Source: Cylindrodendrum hubeiense
Taxonomy: Eukaryota; Ascomycota; Sordariomycetes; Hypocreales; Nectriaceae
Direction: 5' to 3'
Assembly (NCBI GenBank): GCA_014621425.1
Contig: JAANBB010000010.1
Coordinates: 310,001-374,000 of the forward strand
DNA length: 64,000 nt
The position numbers and the translations under genes are program-made. This document shows positions 34,669 through 47,228 of the stretch, in pieces. Each line of letters starts with the position of its first letter. The stretch's first letter is position 1. The notes under the pieces are model-generated. The model saw nothing but the letters and a program-made list of their open reading frames with translations, was not told the origin of the DNA and ran no database searches.

Positions 34669-35978
34669 AAGACCTTCCCGCTGTTCGGGGTTCCAGTTCC
34701 ATGAACCTCTATCAGGGCCATAAATGGCTAAATCGACTGTGCATTTTAGTATCAGCTGATCCATAATAACATTTATAACGCCCTCAAAAAATCTTAAATT
34801 AGCTTAGAGTGCTTCCTTGAATAATTGTGTCACGACCTCTTCCTCTTTTGCAACCAGGCAAAGATTGGGTTATAATAGGATCGCAAATTCCAGAATTGCA
34901 CATTTGGTCAGCATCACAGCCATCATCACTGGCATAAGGTTCATAGTGGCATCCGGTTCAGACTTCGCCATTGTCGTTACTGGTCGATTCTTCTTCATAT
35001 ACTTCTCTTTTTCACAATCCGAGTCGTTGGAGGATCGTGACACTGTCGTTTATTGATATACACCCTACCTATCACAGACCTGTCCATCTGGACAAACTCA
35101 CTGCCTCAAAACTCAAGAGACACACTAGAAAGTGCTTCATTGATTCCAAACGAGTTGAACCCTTGACTATTTTAGCAGTCCAAATTGGTGAAACACTCAG
35201 ATGCAGTTGTTTATTTGAACATGAGGTGCGCACTAGAGACATCTTCGTTAGGGTTAATCGAAGAATGTGTTACAAGCGTCCAGGCACACGCTCTCGAAAT
35301 GATTGGATTTCGTCCCGTGTCCATCGCAATACCAAATTTCAGTTAGAAACACCACAATTTGACATGATCTAGCTGCATATAATATTCTACATAAGTTGAT
35401 ACCCTGTCATGTAACTGGGTGTTTCTCAGCATATAACACGATCAACCTGTGACGATCTGAGCTGTCCGGAGGTCTAGGGTAGGTAGATTACTGGGTGCTT
35501 GAACAAAGTGGATCAGGGCGTGGTCGGTCTTAGCCAATGGAGTGTCTGTCACGTCTGATAAATAGTAAATGGTGGATCTGGGTAGCCAAGTTGTATTAAT
35601 AGCCAGGAGACCGACAGGTTGTGAGATCGTGTCAATTAATTATCCCTCCCCGTTATCTGCTGGAGTGACAACGTGGAGTAGCTATGTGACTACCACACGG
35701 GTTGTCACAACATGCCTGGTGATTTGTACTTAACGTGAATGTACTCAAGGAATAATAACAAAAACTGCGCAGTTCATTTAGGCATAGATGACCAGGTTGG
35801 TAACAGACAGTTGCCCACTGACCAGGGTAACTAGTAGATAATCTTCAGTCGGATAGACTGAATTATTGAAGAGGGGGTGAGGCAAAATAATATGCTGTCA
35901 AGTGATATCTACTGAGAAATAAATTTACCTCTCTACAGAGAAATATATTTGTAAAATGTAGTTTGAAGAACTCTAAAA
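34669..35978. other. Intergenic region between convergent genes
   Basis: A 402-nt plus-strand frame (34971-35372) exists but shows no domain and no codon logic, so it is not called. The remainder is AT-rich and contains several GTGTC and TAGGTAG words without clear structure. Confidence 0.45.
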
Positions 35979-37215
35979 TTATAGCGAGCCAGCATTCTTA
36001 ATCATTCCACAGGCACCATTGCTGATAGTGAAGGCAGTGCCACTTCCAGTGTAGTACCCGTCTGTTGCCAGCTGACCAGCTGTGCAAGTAGTACGGATCA
36101 GACCGTAGCAACTAGAGCCGTTAAGAATGGAAGCAAGGCAGTTGGTTTTGGTTTGGCAGAGAACACAACAGCTATACGCAGTCTGTGAGCTGCCAATAGA
36201 CTGGAAGCTGCCACCCGTAGAAGCCTGAATAAGCGTAATAGGTTTGCCGCCGTTAGCAGTGGAGATAATATTGTCGGCGGCGCAGGCAGCATAGTAAGGA
36301 GTTGCGGCAGGTACCACAGTCTCAATGGTAGCTGGAAATGTATTAGCCACCCGATCATCATTATGGCCGGGGATGGTACAACTTACAGGTTGAGACGATG
36401 CTAGTCGTCTCGGTAGACTCAATGGTTGAAGTGACAGTGGTAGAGGTTGAAGTGGTCACAGTGGTTGAAACATCGGCGGGGTACTCGGTGCTCGTAGCTG
36501 TTTCGATAAGAGTGGTGGTAAACGTCTCAGTCTGAGGTGCCAGGGTGGTAGTGCGTGGCCTGCCATTGACAGTGACAGTCTTCACAACAGTGCGCACCAA
36601 GGTTCGGATACAATCAACGCTCTGGACGTATTGGTGAAGGCCGAAATCGGGCTCGGAATCCTTTTTGCACTCCAGAGTGTTGCCATCGGGTTTGCTGGCG
36701 GCTCTGCAGGGAAGACTTCGCTTGGCAACGTAGTCTGTATTCTGAGTGATGGGGGTGAAGCTAGCCGGAGTAGGGACTGTGCTGGTTGATGTGGAGGTAG
36801 AGTACTCGGTAGATGTGATGTAATCGGTGGAGGTGGTGATAATGGTAGTACTTTCGGTTGAAGTCTCTTTGTGTGTGTAAGCAGTAACGACGGCATTCAT
36901 TCAGAAGCAGTCTTTCTTACCAGTCTCAGTCACAGTAGCAGTATCAGTCTCCGTCTCGGCCGTAGTTGTGGTGGTGGTGGTCGAAGTCTCGCTGACAGTG
37001 GTGGACTCCGCCTTGGGGGTGATAGTGACCTCCCTATGCGTGTAGATCTTCACGGTGTTGGTCGCGTAGACGGTGTTGGTACGGGTTTTGGTACTGGGAT
37101 GCTTCATAAACTTGGTGTCAAGTTTAGTGGAGCAAGTGACTGGGCGATAGGAGTCCCTCGCAAGGACATCGACCCCGAGGGCCAAGAAGATAACGAGTGT
37201 TTTGAAAGAAACCAT
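35979..37215 (-). CDS. Secreted Ser/Thr-rich protein with a C-terminal cysteine-rich (PAN/apple-like) region
   Basis: A 375-aa protein, probably cell-wall associated. Exons are 36921-37215, 36387-36866 and 35979-36331; the sum is divisible by three. A signal peptide is present (MVSFKTLVIFLALGVDVLA). The central 200 residues are a low-complexity Thr/Ser mucin-like region with many TTT, TST and TET runs, likely heavily O-mannosylated, interrupted by a small cysteine-containing island near SLPCRAAS. The C-terminal 110 residues hold about nine cysteines in a pattern (YYAACAADNII, SCCVLCQTKTNCLAS, SCYGLI, TTCTAGQ) resembling PAN/apple-type modules of fungal wall proteins. No GPI signal is evident. 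Role unknown, perhaps adhesion or carbohydrate binding. Confidence 0.75.
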
Positions 37216-38860
37216 CTTGAATGCAAGTTGAATCAGTAACAGATTAGATTAGAAAGATTTGAGAGCGAATGGGCGGGACGGTTTCTGAGAGAAAGTACGA
37301 TGCGGGCCTTTTATTGAAGTGATTGGATTTTTCTACCAGAGCGTAGTAAATTAATAATTTGGGCGCAGCTGAAGTTAGTCGATAACCAATGCTTGTCACT
37401 AGCCAACAGCCTCTGTGGCTAAGCAATAGTAGCAGACAGATCAAGCGTACGCATTGAAGCTGAAAGCTGCACTATTGGAGTTTATGGTGGAGTCAAAGGT
37501 GGCAAGACAAACTATTGGGACAAGCCAAATTATTGGATATCACGGTGCAATATGATTGGCGAATCACCCCTGTCAGTCCCTGGAGGCTGCCTTGGCACCC
37601 TGGAGACTGTCAAATTTTAGAGGGGCTACTGCCCGGTGGGCGATGGCTGGGACGAGTTCGAGAGCGCCAAGACAGATACGCAAGCGCGCAGAAATCATCA
37701 TGATTTATGTACGCAGACGTGTGCATTTAATTAGTCTAAACGTTCCGAGTCAGGCGTAGTCGACCGGGCTTAAGGCTGAGTCAGTGAATCTCTTTGCTTT
37801 TGTTCAGGGAGGAGCATGAGCATTACGGAGTAGGCGGGGTCCAAATTGATCCAGACCTTAGCTCATGCCCATATTTATTGGTTGATCGACTGGGCGGGCT
37901 GTCTTGGCTGTCTGCAATATCCTGGTGGTAAGCCAACAACGAGAGAACAAAATGCACAATTTACGCACAACCGAAAAGCCCAGCTTCCTCAATGTGTCAA
38001 GGGGCTTGGAATTATTGCTCTGGTATCAGGGATAAGTTTCATTATTACGACTCATCACCTCAGGGTCTTTCTCAGTTTGTATCTTATGCACTCAATGCAC
38101 TACGTACATAGCAACCGATGATGAAGGTGGGCAGTTTACAAAGCTGCACCTCAACCCTTCCTTATTGAGCTTAATGACTCCTAATCAAGCTGAGACACTA
38201 GTCCTACAATAAGAAGAACTTCTTGTCGAAGGCAGCCTGGTGGTGGTTACCTCCGACCTGACAGAGCAAAAAATCTAACACCTTATCCCTAAAAGACCAA
38301 AACCCCCCAGACAGTAAGACACAACCAACGTGCTGCCTCAACCCGATTTTATTTCCGACGCTAAATTTTGACCCAGAGGCGCTTTGCCTGTTACGAATGC
38401 ACAACCTGGGGGGTACGTAAGCCCGTAATAGGGGGTACCCGCATTTAGGCTTGGTGAGAAATTGGAAAGCCCTGCGCTTTGCAGCGCGGTGTGGGGGCTG
38501 TCACATCTGGGGACTCCTCATCGCGGTTCAGCATAAAATTTCCGCCACAAGAGTTATGCAGAACGAAATTTCGCGGCGGTGGGCCGTAGGCGAGGACTAC
38601 TATTTCGTAGCAGAAGCTGCAATACCTTATGAGGCTAGCGAGCGTCAGATACGTGTCCGCATGATCCGAGGACCCATGAAAGGACATCCTGCATCTGAAA
38701 TAAGTATCCATTGATTGTATTTATTTCTGCATCAAGCACTTTGTTGTGCCTAAAAGACATCATCTAGATTCTGACTTCTATGTTAATGTAAATATTTACT
38801 AACTGCATTTAGTGCCACCGCGCCTTCATCTGGATTATTCGCACAGCTTCCTTGCTACCT
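37216..38860. other. Intergenic region
   Basis: Upstream of the Ser/Thr-rich gene and downstream of the multicopper oxidase gene. Frames such as 38451-38714 have no recognisable content. Nothing supportable beyond promoter sequence for the Ser/Thr-rich gene. Confidence 0.45.
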
Positions 38861-41248
38861 TCATGATCTAGTCGCGAGGCAGAATCTCTGTCTGACAGAG
38901 TCGCTGTCAGTCGCTGCATCCAAGCCCTGTAGCATTTTCTGTAGTTGTTCCAACCGATTACCAACCATGATAAACATGCCACCTAGAGCCGTTAGTCTAT
39001 GTCCAAACATGATCTAGCCCGGGACAAACCTTCTGCATGCCAGAGGATGTGGCAGTGAAGCGCCCAAATACCAGGGTTATCAGCAAGAATACGGATGATG
39101 ATATGCGAGCTTCCCGGCATCGTGACGGTATCACGACGCATCGGATTCTCTAGATTCCATGTCGTTTCGCCATCCCCGTAGGAACCATCACCCCAGCCTA
39201 CAATCTGGAAGTTTTGTCCTATATCGCAGGATTAGTATCCACATGAAATCGGCACGTACGCAGACAAGTAATTTACCACTACGAAAGGTGGTTAGTTTTG
39301 TGGACTATACATTTTATTGGAGTGATTGACTTACTGCAAGTGCCACGGATGAATCATCATGTGCTCCGAGTTGATAACTATCTGTGCACCCTTACTAGCA
39401 TCCCGAGAGACGAGAACCCGTTGACTTGGCCCGGAGTCCCATTTTTCGATATTTTCAGAGTTACTGTCCTGTGATGACAGATTCCGTTGAGGCACCGTCC
39501 AGAGAGTCGCATCGTCTGAAAGGGGGGTATATTTTGTCTGTGCATGGTCAGAAATGAGACAGACTCAACAGAAAAGTGTCTTGGACATACCCCGTTTACA
39601 AAAGTCCGAACAACGTCTCCGTCCATTGTGAGTCTGAATTTAAAATAGTGATGATTTCTTTCGCCAACATCGTAAGCATCGAGTTTCCGGACTGGCTTTG
39701 GCAGGTCAAACGGCAAGTCATGGCATCGAGAGTCCCATGGCTCCTTGCCAACTCCTGGAGTGGAGTCGACGTCGATGTCCCATGGCTTGCCAATGGCCTC
39801 GGCTGCAGGGTCATTGTCATCGTATGACATAAGCCCTGTGGCCTCAAAATTGATGCTAGCCATGCCAGAGTTGGGGTCGTGGTTCATGAGGTGAAAGCAT
39901 GACCTAGCTGCTGTAGCACGTATCAGGTAATTCCCCGCGGTCTGGTTAGCGTCGACTAACACCGAGTATCGCTGACCGGGATTCATAAAGACTCGGGTAG
40001 TCTTGATAGGCTCAACCTCAACGCCATCAATCTCGACGATTTGAAGGACGTGGTTGTCAATGTTGAACCAATATGGCATGAAAGTGCTGTGACTGATGAT
40101 ACGGAGACGCAAGGAGCTCCCGCTTTTGACCCGCGTAGAGTAGAGCGAGCCGCCTGTGCAATTGGTACTTGGCTGTGAGGATACCTGCGCCCTGGCCATA
40201 ACACCGTCGTGCTGGCTAAGCAGGGTAGAGCAGTTGAATATGTGTTGACCATTGATGATGATGTTGTCCGGCGGGGGCTCCATGCCAGCACCACCTGGAC
40301 TCCAGGCAGGCGAAGACCCTAGATAGTCGGTAACAAGCTAGGCAGGGAATTAGTACTGTGATAGAACAAGGGGTATGAATTGATCAATGAGCAGTTACCT
40401 CTTCGCCATAACGATGATACAAATCCCCAATCATAATGATCTTGTCGTCATCAACAGGAGGAACCTTGTCGTCAGAGTCATGGACAATCTTCCATGGAAT
40501 TAGTACGCATGCATCAAGAAGGATTCATGTCACTTACGAGAGGCCCATAGAGTCCATCAGTATACTGAACCGAGACGTGAGCATGGTACCAAAACGTCCC
40601 GCGCTGATCTGACACGGTAAACTCATAGGTAAAGCTCTCTCCTGGAGGGATACCACACTGAGTTACACCATGGACACCATCCATCCAGACGCTGTTCCGC
40701 TGGTCAATACCGTGCCAATGGATCGTCGTTTTTTCATCAGGCATCATGTTGTTAACGATGACTTTGATCGTGTCACCCGTGTTAGCCTCAATAAGGGGGC
40801 CTGGGGAGCGACCATTGACGAGGATCATAGATTTTTGCAGGCCATCCGGCGAGAATAGTTCGCGGGTAACATTAAAGGTATATGAGCGCGTTGTGGGCTT
40901 GGATGAGATTATGAAGTCCGTTTTGAGGTCAAGTTCAAGCGAGGCTTCGTCACCTGCCCAGTAATCATGGCTACTGTCTCCAGTGGAAGCCGGCGGTGAT
41001 GCGGTGGTCGAGCCACCTATGGTAACGGCACCATGTCCATCATGGACGAACGGGAACTGCTGCTGGTGAGAGAATTGAACAAAGTTGAATCCCGCCAGAG
41101 CGACGGTGCAGACACAGCCGAATGTGAGGATAGCTAAAAAGACAGACCTGCTGCCTGAGTGGCGATGTTCGTCTTCGGCATCGGTATCAGACCACTTTCC
41201 GACACTGAACATGGGGGTAGCCTCCGCCCGAGCCTCACGACGCTCCAT
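38861..41248 (-). CDS. Membrane-anchored multicopper oxidase (laccase/ferroxidase-like)
   Basis: A 687-aa copper oxidase with an N-terminal cytoplasmic segment and one transmembrane helix (about residues 35-55, VFLAILTFGCVCTVALAGFNF), so the catalytic part should face the outside or a lumen. Copper motifs are TIHWHGIDQ, FWYHAHVSVQ, HPWHLHGQNF and HCHILWHAE. I read introns at 40489-40537, 40338-40398, 39538-39590, 39279-39334, 39219-39276 and 38983-39029; the sum is divisible by three. The third copper motif is assembled only if the bases at 39277-39278 form a 2-nt exon between two introns. Substrate could be phenolic or ferrous iron; the ferroxidase-specific acidic residues were not established. 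The end is CLATRS. Confidence 0.82.
39277..39278 (-). other. Putative 2-nt micro-exon in the multicopper oxidase gene
   Basis: Read on the minus strand, exon 4 ends CACTTGCA before a perfect GTAAGT donor. A 56-bp intron with an ACTAAC branch site ends in CGTAG, then come the bases TG, then GTAAAT starts a 58-bp intron with an ACTAAT branch site ending in TATAG. Using TG as an exon gives HPWHLH-G-QNFQIVGWG, restoring the copper-ligand His and the frame. Treating the whole interval as one intron shifts the frame and loses the His. Confidence 0.7.
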
Positions 41249-42494
41249 TGGGGAGTGAGAAATTAGGGATATTACTCTGAATTATGCATGGCAATTGGAC
41301 AAGTGAAAATGGAAGCTTGCGCCGAGGAAACGTTGACTTTCGGAAGACAGGAAACGTGGATGCTGCGACAGGGCACTGCGGTGAAACGTGGACGGAGCTG
41401 AAACGCCGGATGCTCGGAGATGGAAATACTCTTGCTCCGAGAATATTCCCAAACACCACCTGAAGACACAGAGGATTTGGAGCCAGAAGTAGGAGGGGAC
41501 TGATGATTGGATAGACTCTGTTTCGTGCTGATTGTAATCAGCGTCAGAAATGCGTTGGCATTGTCACGAGTAATGATTGACATTCCTCGGCGTGTGTTGG
41601 CCATGGAACTGCCTGCACTGTGGCTAAGCCTGATCCAGACGCCATCTCGCAGAAATACAAATGCTACCACAGCCGCCACAGCCACCGGCTGCATATGGCC
41701 CTGGCAGCCTTAAAGCAAGGCGTTATCTTGGAGGTGCTATTCGTAGATCGCCGGCTGGCGGCCCATGTCAGTCACACTGACCTGCTAATACACTTGTTGA
41801 TTCTGAACACAAATATGACCAGCCCTTGCGGCAATTCCTCAACATCCCCAACAACCACGTCCTTCATCCTGGTCGGGTCAAAAAAATCTCATTCGTCTGC
41901 CTCGATTCAGGCTTCAGTCTCCTCCGTTGATAAGGTCCCGTAAGACCTGTCGTAGGTAGCCTCGTCTTCAAAGGCGATCTGGGCGATGGCGTCGCAGCAC
42001 ATCCCGTCGGCGTCGCGCGCTAGTAAAAGCAGCTTCGCGTCGGCTGCGTCACGTCGCGTGCACCACCTCGTGTGCACGAGATGTGCTGCGTCTCTACATA
42101 TCCCCGCCACTAGGTACGTGTGCTGCTCGTAGCGGATCTTGAATTCCCGTGTCTGATATCGGCCTCGGTGCCGCGAGGACCATGAGCCGTAGACTAATAT
42201 TTATTGACCGCGATCAAAGAATTTGTGGGGTGGCATTATGATTGTTTTCAGGTTTGAACAATAGGCCCATGCTTGCCCCCTTAGTAAAGTAAGTTGCCGA
42301 TATGAGCTGCCATGCAATTATCCTCATGCCTTTCACAACTGATGACAGTCATACAAGAGAGCAAACCTAGCACACAGGATGACTTCGTCGAGGCAATTAA
42401 TTCTATGCCTCGGTGCAAATTCATGATCATTTTCAATTACAAAGGTGTTCCTATTGCAAATTCAAGATTCCAGGATCTTCCTCCCCTTCCTTTG
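41249..42494. other. Intergenic region
   Basis: Holds the promoter of the multicopper oxidase gene. Overlapping frames on both strands (for example 41272-41694 minus) lack domains. A short palindromic-looking CGTGCACCACCTCGTGTGCACG lies near 42058-42079. No gene supported. Confidence 0.45.
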
Positions 42495-44122
42495 CTAAGC
42501 ACCACCAAAGACCAAAAGGCTTTGAATATTAACTCTGCCAAAGCCACGCAAGCGCAACAGTTCCCGGCCACGGTGAACAGGGAACTCGGCTACAACCATG
42601 ATGCTGACATTCTCGGCACCGATACCGGCTTCGCCTAATAGTTGTAGGACCGCACAAAGCGTCTCGCCCGTGGCAAGCACATCGTCCACCACCACCACTG
42701 AGGCGCCTTCAGGGACCACGTCCCGGCCGATTTCGATCCTCTTTTCTTTTGGATCATTGGGCGTTGAAGACAACATATGTGAATGAGTCTTGATGACGGA
42801 AACGATTGGTGGAGGGAGTTTGCCAGCTTCACGAATAAGCGCCAGGGGCACCTCGACTCGCGAGGCCAACGCTGAAGCATAGACAAAGCCACCGACCTCG
42901 CAACACATCACTACACTAACTTCAGCCTAATCACCGGCGAAGTGAGTTTGCAGAAGAGACTTGCATAAGGCCAGTCCACCCGGCTGCTGGGATATGTCCA
43001 GCACGTGGCGGAACTTGATGTCCGGCCTTGGGAAGTCAGGTACCGGGTGTACCATATTGGCTAGTCGCTGTAGGTCCTCGTGAAGGAAGCGAAATAGGTA
43101 GTGCTCGCGCTGTGAGGCTTTTGTGGGTGTATTTGGTGAGCACGGAGACCCATATGTTGGCGCAATAGTCCTTGCCGGCGCCGCTCTCGCCCGTGACAAG
43201 AATGATGAGTTTCGGTTCCTTCGGCGCTTTCGGGAGAGGACAGGTGTAAGCCAGCACATTGAACGGATCCGCGCTGTGTTTGAGACGGGCCAGGCGCGGC
43301 CGGTTCGGTCCAAAAGCCTTGACTGCCATCTCTGGGGTCCGGCCCGAGATCGGCGCCGTATACTCCGCTGCTCAGGGGCAGCAAATCTCTGACGACGTTG
43401 TAATCCCAGCCCACGGCAGCTGCAGCGGCTTCGGTTCCATCTTGGTCGCGGGGCCAAACGCCAATTACCACACAGGCAAAGTCCCAATCTCGACAGCCAA
43501 AAGCCTAGTCGTGAAAGATTCGTACATGGTCACACCAAGATGCAGCTGGCCGGTGACCAGATATAGATACGCGTGTGCAGAACAGTTTCGGGGGAACGGC
43601 ACCAGCCGGCCAGTATTGTCTTGGTACACCGCCAGCACAGAGGACCTGGCAAGAGTCGACGCTGACCACGACGGCTCAATGCACGGCAGGCCCTATGCCA
43701 CTCGACTCGGATTGCCTTGTCCACGTCCATGTCCTGCATCACAAACCCCGCAATGAAAGGGGCAAAACAATACAGTACCTCGTCGTCGTTGGCCACTTGA
43801 ACGATTCCAGTAGGAAAAGTAGCTGTTTGATAGAACACCAAACCGTCGAGTTTCAGGTTCTCGCGATGGAAAACAATCACTATTCCGCCTCGTGGCCGCT
43901 CAGCAAGTAGTTTTTAGCGCCTTTTCGACAAATTTGTGTTTGGGCACTAGCAGCCGACATAGCTGTGGGATAATGAAGTCTTTGTACATCATCCACCCTG
44001 AGCCCCGCACCAAGATCTTGAAGCCAGCGCTGTACTGTGTCGGACAACGGCTGCCGCGTGGATGACGAGGTTTCTGTGGCTTTCTGCCGAAGAGCCGACT
44101 TGAGAGAGTTGAGAGTGGCCAT
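42495..44122 (-). pseudogene. Decayed fusion of a P-loop kinase-like domain and an adenine-type phosphoribosyltransferase
   Basis: The minus strand carries one protein spread over several frames. An N-terminal helix (MATLNSLKSALRQKA) leads to a domain with VIVFHRENLKLDGLVFYQT and VYQDNTGRLVPFPRN. A P-loop LIILVTGESGAGKDYCANIW follows, and then an APRT-like domain with PVPDFPRPDIKF, EVGGFVYASALA, and the PRPP-binding motif VVVVDDVLATGE. The joins need frameshifts near 43905, 43650-43500, 43330 and 43110; they are too tight for introns. A TAG at 42927-42929 interrupts FAGD-AEVSVV in the transferase domain and is explained by CAG to TAG. APRT normally makes AMP from adenine and PRPP. Fusion to a nucleotide-binding domain is unusual. 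Not functional as sequenced. Confidence 0.6.
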
Positions 44123-45805
44123 ATTACTTTGGCGTGAGTACGTGTTTATCTCGCACTAGTAGGTAAGGGTGCTGTCAATGGTTTATTTGAGCCTCATGAC
44201 AATGTACCGTTGGCTACAGGTCAAAAAGGATTTGTAGCTGGCCGTGGCTGTCAGATGTGTAAAGCCACGTAGGCGTCTTAGCGCGGGCTGCAGACGAGGG
44301 GGTTTGTGGTGCAGCAATATCTCATCCTTCATTTTGTAGTTTGAGCTTAAGTTCCGCTTCTCTACGAGGGCTCGGATGGAAGAACCTATTTGTTGCTGGT
44401 GCGGATATAGGATAACTCCTCACTTGATTAAAGCCGTTTGATAATAAGCGTATCAAATAGTCACTCGCCTAGAACCCCCGGATTCGCCAAACATATTAAA
44501 GTACTACTTTATAACTTGTATTCTTGAGTGAGAGCTATTGGGCAGCTTCAATAATGTGTGGGGGAACGACACAGAGATGGTCAGAGACCCAACAACCAAC
44601 CCACTAAAAGCAGGTGCTATAACTGTGGTGACAACGGTACAATAACAATGCATCCGCAATGTCGGTAAGGGAGTAGATAAAAGACTCTCAAAGTGAACAA
44701 AATAGACAGGCCTAACCGATACCATCAACTGGCACCATCTGATCAAACGGGTCACAAAATAATGCCATATAGATAGGCTAAAAAGAGCGTAAATTCGATG
44801 TACTAGAAAATCGTATGCTAGGTGACCATGACGATGCTAAAAGATTCAAGATCCGGATGAACCTGACCGCGATCCTTCAATCCTACCCTATAGCTCTAAA
44901 TGACTGACTAACTGACCTTATCTAATGACCTCAATACCTCCCGGAATATCCTAAAAGGGAACAACTACCTCAAAAGGGCTTACATCCTGACTGACACACT
45001 AGCCAAGAACGCCTAATTAGGCATTCTACACTGGAAGACCAGCTATCCCTAAAACAATAACATGGGTGATTTTTGGACTACAGCGTTCAGTTAAGCAAGG
45101 AACATCCCACTCTCTATCCGCAACATTGGTTTTACAATGAATCCCTATTCTATACTAGACTCAACAATCCGAGAAACTCACTGTTGTATCTGATGATGAA
45201 GAAGGAAGGGGCATAGATAATGTGCGAGATGTGCTTATATTCATGACGAGCTAGAGGCGTAAGCACTGTAGCTGTAGAGGGATCTAGAGTGACCAGCTCG
45301 ACCCTGCAAGAACCTGCTTATAGCTCAATTAGATCATAATGATGGGATGATGTTCAGAGGTTGAAGAAACCGGAAGGTTAAAGACGCCGGTTCAATATGG
45401 AAAAAGTAAATGCAGCCCAAAAAGTCTCTCAATGACGAAGACGATGACCCTCAATGACGAATGCTTGATAAGAAGTTATCCAACTGAAGGATAGGTACGG
45501 CTAGTACCGGAGACTGTAATAGAGTAAAAAGGTTGCTAGATATCACACCTACTTATAGCTAAATGCCATGTAAAGCTTTAAAAGATTGTTTACTTATTGT
45601 TGGGCCTGGTACACCAAAAAACAATAGCTTATATAGGAGTTGATCTAGTATATATTTGTTTCTGTTCCTTCCATGAGTATAACCACTGAAGCAAAAGTCT
45701 TAGTCCGGTATTTATTCTACAACGCCTAAGTACCTGTTGTCTATTTATGCATTCGTCCCTCTATTTCCAATCGTCTTGATGCTAACTCGATACCACCTAA
45801 ACGAT
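44123..45805. other. Gene-free region carrying a dispersed repeat copy
   Basis: AT-rich, with few open frames. Besides the ~0.5-kb repeat copy at 44554-45056, nothing recognisable. Composition stays AT-rich up to the next gene, consistent with decayed repeats. Confidence 0.5.
44554..45056. repeat. Dispersed ~0.5-kb repeat, copy 1
   Basis: Aligns along its whole length, in the same orientation, with about 60656-61168. Shared landmarks are GTAGATAAAAGACTCTCAAAG, AAAAAGAGCGTAAATTCG, CCGGATGAACCTGACCGCG and CACTAGCCAAGAA. Differences are largely transitions: this copy has ATAAC, AACAATGCATC and CTAAC where the other has GCGAC, GGCGGTGCGTC and CTGAT. Similarity stops abruptly at both ends. No coding function found. 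Confidence 0.85.
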
Positions 45806-47228
45806 TTATTCCCTAGTCAATGAGTTCGACATAATTAATGCCATCTCACTAATGTTACTCTTCTTCCTACTATCCCAGTTCTGCTCTGTGGTCTCTGGAG
45901 TATATGTTCGATGCGATGTGTTTGAATAGGCAGAGACTGAAACTTCGTGTGTTGGCCTACTGATTTCGGACGACCTCTTGACCGAGAATTCATGGATTGT
46001 AGAGATCTGCAATTTCTTGGCATACGAATCCGAATATTCCGAGGGCTGGGAATGCTTCCTGTTAAAGTAAGGGCCTAATGATGGCAAGCATGCGATAATG
46101 AGGGTAACACCAACTTCGAGCGAGCACCAGAGAACTAAAAAAGATTTTCCGCGTCAGCTCGTTCTAATAATAAACAAGATAAGATATGGGTGACATGTCG
46201 TTGGACTTACTGGTGTAGCTAATTGGAATCTTGACGTGGGCTGCTGTCTCCTCAAATACAATAATGCGAATGATACAGAAGCTCATACTAACGATACCAA
46301 GGGTGAAGGTAAAGTAGATCGCAATTTTAAGTGACCTTCTCATAACTAGCTGGGGAATTACCAGCCATGGTAGAATAAAGACTATTGATATTAGTTTTGT
46401 GGATATTTAAAGAGTCTTAATTGTTATTCTAACTCACTAATAGCATCTCCACCGAAATGGAGAGCCCAGTCAATTCGGAACATCCTGACAAAGGTTTCCT
46501 CAACTGAGCACTCTTTGCCATGTTCAAAGTCCCTATTTGGAGAAATTAGCTACTATATTGATAGGTTGATTCCTTAATGCATTTCACTCTTCAATGGAAA
46601 ACCTACCATAGTGCTGAAATTGGCTGACATTGTGCAAGCTGAAGAATAAAGCATGTAACATAAGAAGCTACAACATAGACAATAGTAGCCCATAAGAGCT
46701 TTCGCTGAATTCTCATGAATTCAGGAAACAGTTTCAAATATGTAGCAAGTATAGCCCCTTTACAGAGGTAAAGGCTCGCTAGGAAGGGAAAATTGGTGAT
46801 CCAAAATAACTATTAATAGCAGACAAGTGTTGTTAATCTCAAGATTTCCTCACGAGTTTCAAGAGCAACAATATTACCTTGAATATTAATAGAATATCTT
46901 CAGGACTTCCCTTGAACCCCTCCATATCAGTTGTCACTGATCGATCGAGGGCGCCAAGATCAACAACCAAGTGGATCATAACCGCGTGTGCGATAGACAT
47001 AGCCCACGCACCACACATTAACAGGTCACTCGCCCATATCCTCCGTTTTTGGATTCTGAGGCGCAAATATAATCGGGCTGCGATAATAACAGTTGCAATA
47101 CTGTTGAGAAGCCATATTGTGACCTGTATGATCCAGCACCTTGTCAGTCATCAAGCAAGTACAGGATGCGGTGAAGGTACGCACCAAAACTGCCACCGGC
47201 CCTGGTGAAGAAAACCGCGCATGGCCAT
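45806..47228 (-). CDS. Rhodopsin-domain seven-helix membrane protein (fungal PF20684 type)
   Basis: A 363-aa integral membrane protein of the large fungal rhodopsin-like family with no known ligand. I read six exons: 47181-47228, 46878-47123, 46607-46809, 46438-46532, 46211-46381 and 45806-46134, summing to a multiple of three. Features are VTIWLLNSIATVIIAARLYLRL, RRIWASDLLMCGAW with the conserved Asp, FWITNFPFLASLYLCKGAIL, the AQCQPISALW loop that ends an exon, DAIIFILPWLVIPQL, RSLKIAIYFTFTLGIVSM, and EVGVTLIIACLPSLGPYF at the last helix. A hydrophilic Ser/Thr-rich tail follows. It lies leftward of the polyketide synthase, about 1.6 kb from its 3' end, but such genes are common and no link to the pathway can be claimed. 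Confidence 0.82.

Noticed and set aside
34971..35372. A 133-residue plus-strand open frame
   Set aside because: No domain, no signal peptide, unusual composition, and it sits in AT-rich intergenic sequence; length alone is not evidence.
41272..41694. Minus-strand 140-residue frame upstream of the multicopper oxidase
   Set aside because: No domain, overlaps other frames, and lies in the expected promoter of the oxidase gene.
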